Of a stretch of DNA of 64,000 nt, positions 1-9,594 are shown one piece after another. This stretch comes from Trichoplax adhaerens (taxonomy: Eukaryota > Placozoa > Uniplacotomia > Trichoplacea > Trichoplacidae). The DNA lies in assembly GCF_000150275.1 (NCBI RefSeq), contig NW_002060947.1, forward strand, positions 87,350 through 151,349, given 5' to 3'. The notes beneath the pieces are model-generated. The model searched no databases. It was not told the DNA's origin and worked only from the letters and a program-made list of their open reading frames with translations. The position numbers and the translations under genes were made by a program. Positions within the stretch are counted from its first letter, which is position 1; each line of letters opens with the position of its first letter.

Positions 1-1793
1 ATCGGAGATCCAACGAAGTTGCTGTATTTTTTAATCAAATCTGCCACAAGAATAAATCGAGGTAAAGGAAAGAGTTGCAATTGCAAGTGAGAAAGAAAAG
101 AAACTTTCATATTGGGTCTACATGGATAAAAATTTTACTGTAACTGACCTTGAACGATATTATTTGAAGAGAAATCTGTAGCATCGTCCTTTAATCGAAT
201 TATAATTTTTGTGCCTCGCTGGACGCCTTCAGCTTCAGCAATTTTATATTTGCCAGTGCTGTACCCATAATACATACAAAACATTTTATTTCACCATAAT
301 TCATGCGACGCAAAATAAAAAAAATTTCCTAGTATAACTATTGGAAAGATTAAATTGGTCTTTATGTTGCATCTTACCCATCAGAAGTCCAATGGTAGCT
401 GGGAGAATCTTGAAGTACAGAACGAGAGTACACCTCCACAGAATCGGCTACCATAAAAGTGGAGTAAAATCCAACACCGAATTGGCCTATAATGCTTGTA
501 GCGATGTTATTGCTATTATCACTTCCGTGTTGCTGCATAAATGCCTTAAAATGCAAAGGTTAGACAGATATGATGTTAATAGCGTCGCAAAAAACATTCT
601 ACGGACATTCTTAGACATGGTACATATGCGTTACCTTTGAGCCAGATCTTGCTATCGTGCCTAGATTTTGAATCATCTCTTCTTTTGTCATGCCTACCCC
701 AGTATCCTGAATGGATGAAAATACCGAAACAATCTTTGAGGCACGGCATTTTACACTGCAGGAAGCGTTAGACTACTTTGAAGTTTTTGCAATTAAATGT
801 AAAACGATTTCGTCATGTATTGAAGAAAGCAAGAACCGATTAGGTTAGTATGTTAATATACTTGAATAGTGAATGTTTTTTTGACGCTATCCGTTGAGAT
901 TCTGATTTCTAAGGGCAACTCTTCGTCAATAATTTTCTCTCCTGTTACTTGAAGATGGCGTAATTTCTCTAGTGCGTCCGAAGCATTGGAGATTACCTCG
1001 CGTATAAAAACCTGAAGCAGCATAGGATATGCGTATACACATACAGTATTAGTACAGCCTTAGTAGATTGGCAGAACTTTGAGATTGGATAAAATATAAC
1101 GTTGTGATAGACTTTCGAATTTTCAGTGAAACATTTCGTATAATTTTTTTACCTCTCTCTCAGAGTATAACGATCGAGCTACAATATCCAACAATTGGCG
1201 AGTTTCAGCTTGAAATTCATGAGTATCGCCCTTTCCTATTCGTAATGTCATTATAACTTATGAAACTAGAGCAAAGTAAGCCAGGGGTATCTATCTTGCA
1301 ACGTATGAAAATTTTTCCACTAATGTAAGCATGTACAAATAGACATACCTATTATTTTTTCGCTATCGACGGTCATATGTTCATTTACCGTTGAGCTCTC
1401 TTCTACGATATTCTCTTGATCTGCATCGACTTGGGGCGTATTAGCATCTTGACTGGTTGTTGTTTGCTTTTGAATTGGCGACAAAGAAAATGCACATCAA
1501 GCGTTAGCACGATGACTTTTCTATGGCAATCATTTAAGGAGTTAATGCAGTAGTAATTTAATCATTCCTGTAGTACTAGAGGTTTAGTAAAGATTGAACT
1601 ATTTCTCATCCCTTATTTTGATGTCATATTAACAAGAACAAGAGCAGCACCTGTCATGGGGTGCATTATTGTCAAGATTATACTTCATTTAATTTACCGA
1701 ATCGATGTTTTCGCTACCAGTAGATTCAGCTTTACCATTGGAGCATAACCATCTGGAAGAGATTACCCTTGGTCCTACAAAGTGAGATAACAT
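1..1793 (-). CDS. TRAP1: TRAP1, mitochondrial Hsp90 chaperone (N-terminal part; gene runs off the left edge)
   Basis: Mitochondrial matrix Hsp90-family ATPase that folds client proteins. Eight exons read on the minus strand: 1698-1793, 1349-1466, 1153-1235, 862-1011, 635-706, 378-544, 149-258 and 1-40, with all phases consistent. Exon 1 begins [18 protein letters not shown], a basic, hydroxylated stretch free of acidic residues, as expected of a mitochondrial presequence. A TRAP1-like linker follows, then [20 protein letters not shown] and the Hsp90 ATPase signatures [38 protein letters not shown] and [16 protein letters not shown]. The TRAP1-type spacing and the presequence distinguish it from cytosolic Hsp90 and Grp94. 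About the first 280 residues are present; the middle and C-terminal dimerisation domains lie outside the window. The neighbour PGK is divergent across a 4-kb spacer. Confidence 0.95.
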
Positions 1794-2889
1794 GTACTGT
1801 ATTATCGATGACGGGTATGATGGTTCAGATAAACTTGTAGTCTATCATTACAAGAGTTAGTAAAGCTATAGAGGTAATAAAGTATTAAGAACTGTGCCTA
1901 TAATTGATTAAGACTATTTGATATTCATTTTGCGTGTATGGCAGAGTTTGTATTTTAGCGCTGCGCCAATATCATTGGTGTCATTCGTGGATAGCAATGA
2001 ATTCATTCATCGCTCCTTCGATGCGTATATAGTATACCATATTACACTAAGCTCTATGTTATATCATGGTCGGCAGAGATGAATGCTATTGACACTGTAG
2101 GAATAAAAGAGAATCAAGGTGATGGCTGGTTGTAATTGTAAACAAAATCACCTTGCCCGACGTCTTGTGCGATCTAAAGTTGATTGACACAGTATTGGAG
2201 CCTCTACAGCTCGATCCACTAACTATTCCATGGGACTACTGTGCTGGACTAGTTTATGGACATGGGCTGATATAGTGCATTACTGCAGGGACCTTGGCCT
2301 AGGGTATAGGCAACATCGTCCCTTTCTAATACGACCTATTTAGTAAAATGGTAGGACTGAAGGCAGTAGCGTGGAGAAAAATGCTGAGACGATTATATCG
2401 TACAGTAAAAGAGTGGATAGCCTACTGGTGATGTCGAAATGAGCTCGATGATGATGATGAATCGATGCAAAATTGCATTGAGCTGGCAGTTGAGTATTGC
2501 ATCATCTTTCTTCGTCTGTCTATGGTGAATAGTCAGCTGTATGATATAGAATGCTGCCTACCTGTTATGCCCGTATGGATAGGATTATAGTTGAAGTGAA
2601 ATTGCCTAGTCAGGCCATTACCACCTGCATACTGTCTTGCAACGAGAGGAAGCGTTAATCGGTTGGCAATCCTCCATAGCCTAAGCTGAGCTCTTAAGCA
2701 AGCCATGCTCGACGAATGGTTGACGATGAATGTGCCGTGTTGGCCATACAGCGTACAATATACCGTAAGCTAGGGTAGTTTATCTTGTAAGCTAGCGTAC
2801 TGCCACTCTGACGCGTCGTGCAGTCCATCTTGTATACGACATCTACAAGATTGTATCTGAGGTTTTTTTCTTTTTTTCTTTTACCTTCA
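1794..2889. other. Intergenic spacer, no gene seen
   Basis: This begins the 4-kb gap between divergent TRAP1 and PGK. No exon-like reading frame with splice sites was recognised on either strand. It should contain the TRAP1 promoter near its left edge, but no clear TATA box was found. The missing first exon of PGK could lie anywhere in the gap; no candidate encoding the expected N-terminal residues was found. Confidence 0.5.
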
Positions 2890-3595
2890 ACTAGGTAAAC
2901 GTGTATATCAGATCTCTTTCTATCCACTCCTATAAAATTGGAACGATTTTGTAGTCCAAATGATGCATTAAATGATGCTTAACTTGATCTCCATCGAAAT
3001 TCATTGCACTCCATTGTGGACTCTACAATGTACAGTGTACAGTACACAGTTTCGTTACAATGCTGTACAGTACAGTGAGTACTGTACAGTAGAAGAATGT
3101 GCAGTTGTACTGTACTGTACACTACAGTATACTGTACTGTACTGTATAACCCCCATTACTCAGAAACTCAGCGTCAATCGCTTCAACGATGATACATAAT
3201 TCTAGGAGTTTGTACCTCCAATTTCATGCCATTATTAGTAACTAGGCAAACGTGTATATCAGATCTCTTTCTATCCACTCCTATAAAATTGGAACAATTT
3301 TGTAGTCCAAATGATGTATTAAATGATGCATAACTTGATCTCCATCGAAATTCATTGCACTCCATTGTGCATTCTACAATGTACAGTGTACAGTACACAG
3401 TATCGTTACAATGCTGTACAGTACCGTACAGTACTGTACAGTACAGTACGTACAGTAGAAGAATGTGCAGTTGTACTGTACAGTGTACACTATACACTAT
3501 ACAGTATAACCCCCATTACTCAGATACTCAGCGTCAATCGCTTCAACGATGATACATTATTCTAGTAGTTTGTGCCTCCAATTTCATGCCATTAT
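2890..3595. repeat. Two tandem copies of a 351-base unit with CTGTACAG-rich cores
   Basis: Bases 2890-3240 and 3241-3595 are nearly identical. Both start with an ACTAGG(T/C)AAACGTGTATATCAG block, pass through the same CCACTCCTATAAAATTGGAAC block, and end with TCAGCGTCAATCGCTTCAACG followed by a short tail. The middle of each (about 3030-3150 and 3380-3510) is a dense cluster of overlapping GTACTGTAC/GTACAGTAC words. That core varies more between copies than the flanks do. Short open frames across it come from the repeat and are not genes. Confidence 0.9.
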
Positions 3596-3627
3596 TCAAA
3601 GAGTACTGATGAAATCGTCTACCATAC

Positions 3628-3698
3628 TGTCTGTACAGGATTTGAACCCTTTCCCCCCAAAAGAATGTCGCCCCTGTACGGTTCGGGTGTACAGACTC
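3628..3698. repeat. Short inverted repeat (hairpin) around GTCTGTACA
   Basis: GTCTGTACA at the left and TGTACAGAC at the right are reverse complements, separated by about 50 bases containing a run of Cs. They form a possible 9-base-pair stem. It lies between the two-copy 351-base repeat and an inverted fragment of the same repeat, so it probably belongs to the same element. Confidence 0.5.
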
Positions 3699-3701
3699 TT
3701 A

Positions 3702-3760
3702 CAATAATGTATCACCGTTGAGGCTATTGACGCTGAGTATCTGAGTCATGGGGGTTATTA
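3702..3760 (-). repeat. Inverted copy of the 3' end of the 351-base repeat
   Basis: Read on the minus strand, this stretch matches the ATAACCCCCATTACTCAGATACTCAGCGTCAATCG end of the unit at 3505-3565 with only a few mismatches. The locus therefore holds two direct copies and one inverted fragment, an arrangement expected of a foldback or MITE-type element. No transposase was found nearby. Confidence 0.75.
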
Positions 3761-3768
3761 TGGCTTGG

Positions 3769-3800
3769 CTCATTTGTGTACTGTACAGTACACAAATGAG
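3769..3800. repeat. Perfect 32-base palindrome centred on CTGTACAG
   Basis: The left half, CTCATTTGTGTACTGT, is followed immediately by its exact reverse complement, giving 16 base pairs with no loop. It sits just downstream of the inverted repeat fragment and contains the same CTGTACAG core that recurs in the 351-base units. Confidence 0.95.
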
Positions 3801-4810
3801 AAATGGACAGGGTAGAGAAAAGTTGGTCCGATCGGCAGTGTACAAATTGTGCATATAGTACTGTACACTGTACACTGTAGACTGTATTCCACACGGTAGA
3901 GTGACATTATTTTTGCAAAGTTGCTAACACAAAACTGCCATGGTAGACAGATGATACTGAATTAGTACAACTTTAAGTAGACTACTGTACTTGAACGACT
4001 CAAGTCTAGCCACTGGAAAACAAATATTATCCACCAGTGATTGCTGAGTGTACTGTATAACCACACTATTTCAGTCCATAACTTGCTGACTGAATTGGCC
4101 TACCCTATAGTACAGTGACATGATTTTTGCTCTTGCTGTCACAGTCAATCAAGGATAGTGGTGGTCCTGGGTATCAATCATCCAACCAATGCCATACTAA
4201 TGGTAGTAATTCCAACGGCGTCGGTGACCATAGTGGTGGATCCGCCTTTCACGGCCGACTTGCGCCTACGTGACAAGTTGGAAACTGCTGTTGCTGCCCT
4301 CGCTTGACATCATCACCCAATCCAGTCGTAGGGTATATCATTTACACCAGCAGTTCGTCCATGGCTCTAGTGTGATAGTCGAGGCACAGTCATTGAGTTC
4401 CATACTGGCACCGGTTGGCAGCATTTTTGCAAAGCTCAGCTGCCACACTGCCATTCGTTTTGCCAGGGAATCCACGCTAAACTCTTTAAGCCAATGGAGA
4501 AGTTAACTGTCAGTGACTTAAATGTCCAAGATAAGCGTATCCTTATTAGGTAATCTTGATCTCATGAAATAAGATGATGTCATGATAACTACAGTAGGTA
4601 CGAGACAGCAAACTGATGATCGAGAAAAGTGTCTTGAGCTGCAGCAAGGCGTTTCAATGCTGCAACCAGTCGATGGACGAGGCTGGTTGCTGTTTTGCTG
4701 TCTTGGTCCACTAGTGCAATAGGAATCATTGATCCAGTTTAATTCATCGATTGGCTGGCAGTTTGCCATTTGAATCCCTTGTCTCCTGTCTTTTTTCCTT
4801 GCTTGAAGCT
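3801..4810. other. Intergenic spacer, no gene seen
   Basis: The spacer continues, with scattered GTACTGTAC/GTACACTGTAC words near 3858-3880 and none of the family-typical exons. Open frames at 4270-4506 and 4518-4832 match no recognised protein and have no convincing splice context. Confidence 0.4.
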
Positions 4811-5220
4811 GAATTGAGTTGAGTTTGAGCAAGCAACGTCGCTACTATACAGTACGGTGAAAAAGCGACAACATGTTACTGTTGAAAGTAGGAGATGGCG
4901 TATCCAGTTGCAATTCTCCATGCTTACTAGTAGTACTTGTCTCAATATTGATTTCAGGATAGGTTTGCGAGTCTTGAATATTATAAAAATATTATTTCAA
5001 CCTTTTTGCTCTCATCATTCCTCCTACCTTAAGTCTAGCTGAATTGAGTTAAGTTTCTAGCAAGCGACGTCGCTTCTATGCAGTACTGTACAGTGAAAAA
5101 GCGACGTCATGTTACTGTCGAAAGTAGAAGATGCGTATAAAGTTGCAATTCTCCATGGTTACTAGTAGTACTTGTCTCAATGTTGATTTCAGGATAGGCT
5201 TACAAGTCTTGAATATTATG
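4811..5220. repeat. Two diverged copies of a 230-base direct repeat
   Basis: GAATTGAGTT(G/A)AGTTT begins at 4811 and again at 5041. Both copies then share AAGC(A/G)ACGTCGCT, a short GTAC palindrome, GTGAAAAAGCGAC, CATGTTACTGT, CAATTCTCCATG, ACTAGTAGTACTTGTCTCAA and ATTTCAGGATAGG in the same order. A third, truncated trace (CTTAAGTC, then AGCTGAACTCAATCAAG) starts near 5261. The function is unknown. Confidence 0.85.
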
Positions 5221-5796
5221 AATCCTATTTGAACCTCTTGGCTCTTATCATTCCTCCTACCTTAAGTCAAGCTGAACTCAATCAAGTTGATAGCATAGAA
5301 CGTAACGATAGCCCCCCAAAAAGTCCATTATTTTACTGTAGAATGACTTGCCTCAATGGGTATTTCTCCGAAAGCCTTGCGAATCTTGATAGTATCTACC
5401 CAGAGGTAAATGGCTTGATACGCATATACAAGCTACTCAAGCCTAGACGGTACAACCTCGAGATAGCCGATAAAATACATTCGACAAACTTGTTGAAACT
5501 CTAGTAGTGTTGTTATCAAGTTGCAGTAGGAAATACAACTAGATGCCATGGCAATGACCTGAAATGAAAGCTAAAATGCTACAGTAAAACTCATCCACTG
5601 TACAATCCTCATATGAGTAAAAGACTTTACATCAATACGTTTCAAGACACCTGATGAAAATGTTGTAGTAGCGACAACAACATCAGTTTACAGTAATGTC
5701 CCCATCAATGGAAATGCTATAATAGCAATAGTACAAATAGGTTATGTCATCTTCCATGGGGTATTCAACTTATTTTTGATGACAAATTTCTGTTAG
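5221..5796. other. Spacer upstream of the first recognised PGK exon
   Basis: One open frame (5229-5504, 91 codons) resembles no known protein. The PGK first coding exon, which should supply about 21 residues ending in an Arg codon split after two bases, was not found here. Nothing else is recognised. Confidence 0.35.
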
Positions 5797-8700
5797 GGTG
5801 GATTTCAATGTTCCTTTGGATAAAGAACTGAACATTACCAACAATCAAAGGTAAGCTTTGCTCGATCATTTTCAATCGGTTAAGATAAATTGCCTATCTT
5901 TGGCTGATAACTGATTCCATAGTAAAAAATTGACGATCATCATAACCGACATCAAAGCTTAGTTAAAGTCATGTAGTCATTTTTAAACAACTTAAAATCA
6001 TGATGAAAAGCTCTTCCTTGTCATGGATAATTTCGATCATCAATCATCATAACCGACATAAAAGCTGAGTTAAAGTCACGTAGTCATTTTTAAACAACTC
6101 AGAATTATGATGAAAAGCTCTTCCTTGTCATGGATAATTTCAATTAAGGCTCGTTTACAATATTACGACGGTAAATTGATGCTGCTCAGCTAATAGCCAT
6201 AAATTTAGAAATTCCTTATTTCAGCCATGGCCAGCAATGGAAAGGATTTTATTGAGATAGTTCTTGCATCAAGTTGCAATAGTCCAACAGTTATGATGTG
6301 CACGGTGATACCACTCGTAGTTTGAATCAAGGATAATGTAAATGTAACTACTGTAAAAGTCATTCTGTTACCGAGCTTAAAGAACTTCTAGCCTTACGAT
6401 TGTTATATTTTATCTCACAATTGCACGATCAAAGCATCTCTGACCTCTTAAAGTGCCATTCCAAATTGACAATGCACCTCCTGAAGAATTGACTCAAAAT
6501 TAATTACGGAGTTTTACTTTATCATAGGATTGTTGCTGCCTTATCAACCATCAAGCATGTCTTAGATAATGGAGCCAAATCGGTAGTTTTAATGAGTCAC
6601 TTAGGTCGCCCAAATGGTAATCGTAATCCAAAAATGTCCCTTGCTCCAGTAGCAGGTGAACTAGAGCGCCTTCTTGAGAGGTATGTCGAAATTGAAACAA
6701 GTGCAGTATAATTTTGATAGCAACTTACTCAATACCCATCCTTTGTTTTCATACTATAAAATTGCTTCTTACTTCTCCTACGGGAGGACATAATAGACTA
6801 TTTAAGGTTACTCAATTAACAATGCCACTTTGGTCTACTTGCATTATAGGAGTGTCATTTTCTTAGATGACTGTGTGGGTCAGTCTGTTGAAGAGGCGTG
6901 CAGCAACCCTCGTCAAGGTTAAATTGAAATAATCTTATTAGTAATAGACATACGTAACACTTATCACATCTATGTAAGATAAGTTCTTACGATAGCATAT
7001 CAATGTTGTAGGTAGTATCATTCTACTAGAAAATCTACGCTTTCACGTCGAAGAAGAAGGTAAAGGTGTCGATAGCAATGGCAAGAAGGTAAATTGTACT
7101 ATTTGACCGTGTGGCGGTATCTGGAGAAAATTTTCATACATCAGTTTTAAGAGGACAATATATACGCTCGTTTGAAAATCTAGATTACAGCCAGCAAAGA
7201 TCAGGTTGCTGTCTTCAGAGAATCATTATCTAAATTAGGCGATATCTATATTAACGACGCCTTTGGTACTGCTCATCGAGCTCATAGGTACTTCAATAAT
7301 ATTCATTATTCTGTAAAATTTGAATCCATGAAATCTTTCACTGTCAATGCCGTAATATAAGTTCGTAAAATACTACATTCGACTACGTGACTTTAATAAG
7401 GGAGTAGATACAAATTCAGCTATATTTGCCGTTGATAATTATGATAACATTTGTTTCATGATTCCATCATTTGCAACAATATCATAACTGAGAAATTTGC
7501 TTACGTATAATTCGCTATTTATGCTGTAGCTCCATGGTCGGTGTTGCATTAGAACAAAGAGCTGCTGGCTTCTTAATGGCCAAAGAATTAAACTACTTTG
7601 CTAAAGCGTTGGAATCGCCTAAGCAACCATTTCTAGCTATACTTGGCGGGTATGCAAAATAGTATCATTTCGTTACTGTCTATGTAATCAATGGATAATT
7701 CATCGAAACTGGAAAACATATTTACGATTATTATACAAATTCTACTTGAAAAATTTATTTAGAGCCAAGGTGAAAGATAAGATTCAATTAATCGAAAATT
7801 TAATGGATAAAGTGAATGAGATGATTATTGGGGGCGGAATGTCCTTCACTTTCTCCAAAGTATTAGATAACATGCAGGTACACTACAATGAATAGATTAA
7901 GCATGGCTGTATTGGATGCTAGCAGGTGTATATGCTAACCTTACTAACATTGATGTTGTCTTAATGTACAACAGATCGGAAATTCACTATTTGATGCAGA
8001 AGGATCAGAAATAGTTGAAAAATTAGTGGAAAAAGCCAAAAGCAAAGGAGTTAAATTACATTTTCCTGTGGATTTCGTCACGGCAGATGCTTTCTCCCCA
8101 GATGCAGCAGTACATTTACCCAGATATTAGATAGATATAGATTAATTGATTAATTAGTTCCTTTTTACAGCTTTCGCTACGTGTATTTACTATTGATAAT
8201 CTCATTATTCTCATTTATTGCTTGTCTCAGACCAGCTCAGCAACGGTAGAGTCCGGTATACCGGATGGATGGCAGGTAAATTATTTTTCTTCCATCAATT
8301 TGACCAATGCAGTAGGAATCTAATCATCTTTATTATTACTTTTGTGCTTTGAAGGGTTTAGATTGTGGTCCCCAGAGCATTGCTAAATTTCGAGAAGCCA
8401 TTAGTCGTGCAAAGACTATAGTTTGGAATGGGTTTGTAAAAGCTTGAGCAATTGAGATCATTTTATGTGTAGTATAATCTACATAGATCTTTCTAAAAGA
8501 TAGTAGTTGATTAATACTTTTTCGTAATCCGCGAGTAGTTATGATAATTAAGTTTTTTGTTACATCATTTTTAGACCTCCTGGTGTATTCGAGTTCGAAA
8601 AATTTTCTTGCGGAACGAAAGGGGTCATGGAGGCCGTCGTTGAAGCTACTAAGAATGGTGCAATAACTATCATCGGTGGTGGAGATACAGCTACATGCGC

Positions 8701-8911
8701 TGCTAAATTCCGTACTGAAGACAAAGTTAGCCATGTTAGCACCGGTGGTGGTGCAAGTTTAGAACTGTTAGAAGGTATGATAGTTATTTTCCCCCAATGT
8801 ATAAATACTTTACTGCCAGCTAAATTTCTTCTAACACATTGGTATTATTCCAATTACTTGATGTTAGGAAAAAATCTACCGGGAGTTGCCGCTCTATCTA
8901 GCAAGTTATGA
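5797..8911 (+). CDS. PGK1: Phosphoglycerate kinase (all but the first coding exon)
   Basis: Glycolytic enzyme transferring phosphate from 1,3-bisphosphoglycerate to ADP in the cytosol. Twelve exons: 5797-5850, 6528-6680, 6850-6917, 7012-7095, 7191-7287, 7530-7649, 7763-7877, 7975-8109, 8231-8275, 8355-8431, 8575-8774 and 8868-8911. Visible motifs in order: VDFNVP substrate loop, [89 protein letters not shown]-type loop, IPDGWQGLDCGP, TIVWNGPPGVFEF, and the nucleotide-binding [16 protein letters not shown] with [13 protein letters not shown]. The exons give 396 residues; adding about 21 for the missing first exon reaches the usual 417. The exon 5 donor was set at GTACTA (after 7095) because only that keeps phase into exon 6. 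Confidence 0.96.
5934..6148. repeat. Tandem duplication of about 107 bases inside the first visible PGK intron
   Basis: CATAACCGACAT(C/A)AAAGCT begins at 5941 and again at 6048. Both copies then run through GTAGTCATTTTTAAACAACT, ATGATGAAAAGCTCTTCC and TTGTCATGGATAATTTC. The duplication lies wholly inside the intron between exons ending at 5850 and starting at 6528, so it does not alter the protein. Confidence 0.9.
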
Positions 8912-9594
8912 AAATAATATTATTTCTATTATCGTCTCTAATTTTATCTATTGAACAATGTTGTAACCAAGCAATTGTTAAAATGTTAAAATTTCCTTCA
9001 TAATTTAGTAGCATAATCTATTGCTTCATCGTATATACTGTAATTGCTAACGCTACGGATCATTTCATGTATGAGATTGCAACAGCGAAACTTAGTACTT
9101 TTATCATGTATCGGTTTCATCGGGCTTCAAGCTTCATTTTACTGTGATTTGCCAAATAAAGTTAGTTGAATATAATAATAAATCTAGAAAGTTCTTAAAG
9201 AGAGTGGTGTCTCAATCTTTAACGATACCAATATGTCGATGGACAACCTTGTCACCAATCAAGTCAAAGTGTTTGCTTACATTGCTTAGAAGTCTTTAAA
9301 ATCAATATTAGGAAGTTATTCTTAAATACGAGTATTTTATTTATTTATAATGAATGTCAATCCGATATAAAACTGCCTAAGATAATATGAAGAATATAAA
9401 TTGGCTTACAATATGTACAAAAGCCAATTTGATATTGATGTAGGTTATCATTGATCGCTAAGCACAATTTTATGGATATAGATTGCACTGAAATAGATTA
9501 TTAATCATCACTAGGCGACAAAGACATCTTTGCAACGATTATCATCTCAGATACAATACGATTGTGTGCTGCAAAGTCATAGTGTACAAAAATA
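8912..9594. other. Convergent spacer between PGK and PWP2, with a likely PGK poly(A) signal
   Basis: The 3' ends of PGK (plus) and PWP2 (minus) face each other here. An AATAAA hexamer at 9155-9160, 244 bases after the PGK stop codon, could serve as its polyadenylation signal. No additional gene is visible. Confidence 0.5.

Noticed and set aside
2972-3565. Several 65-104-codon open frames across the GTAC-rich repeats
   Set aside because: Both strands and several frames are open because of the repetitive GTACTGTAC composition; no homology or codon signal.
3640-3700. tRNA-like B box (GGGTTCAAATCC on the minus strand) at the repeat locus
   Set aside because: No A box, D-arm or acceptor stem at proper spacing; the match lies within the GTCTGTACA inverted repeat.
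8336-8742. Minus-strand frames of 132 and 60 codons
   Set aside because: They are antisense shadows of PGK exons, which carry conserved kinase motifs on the plus strand.
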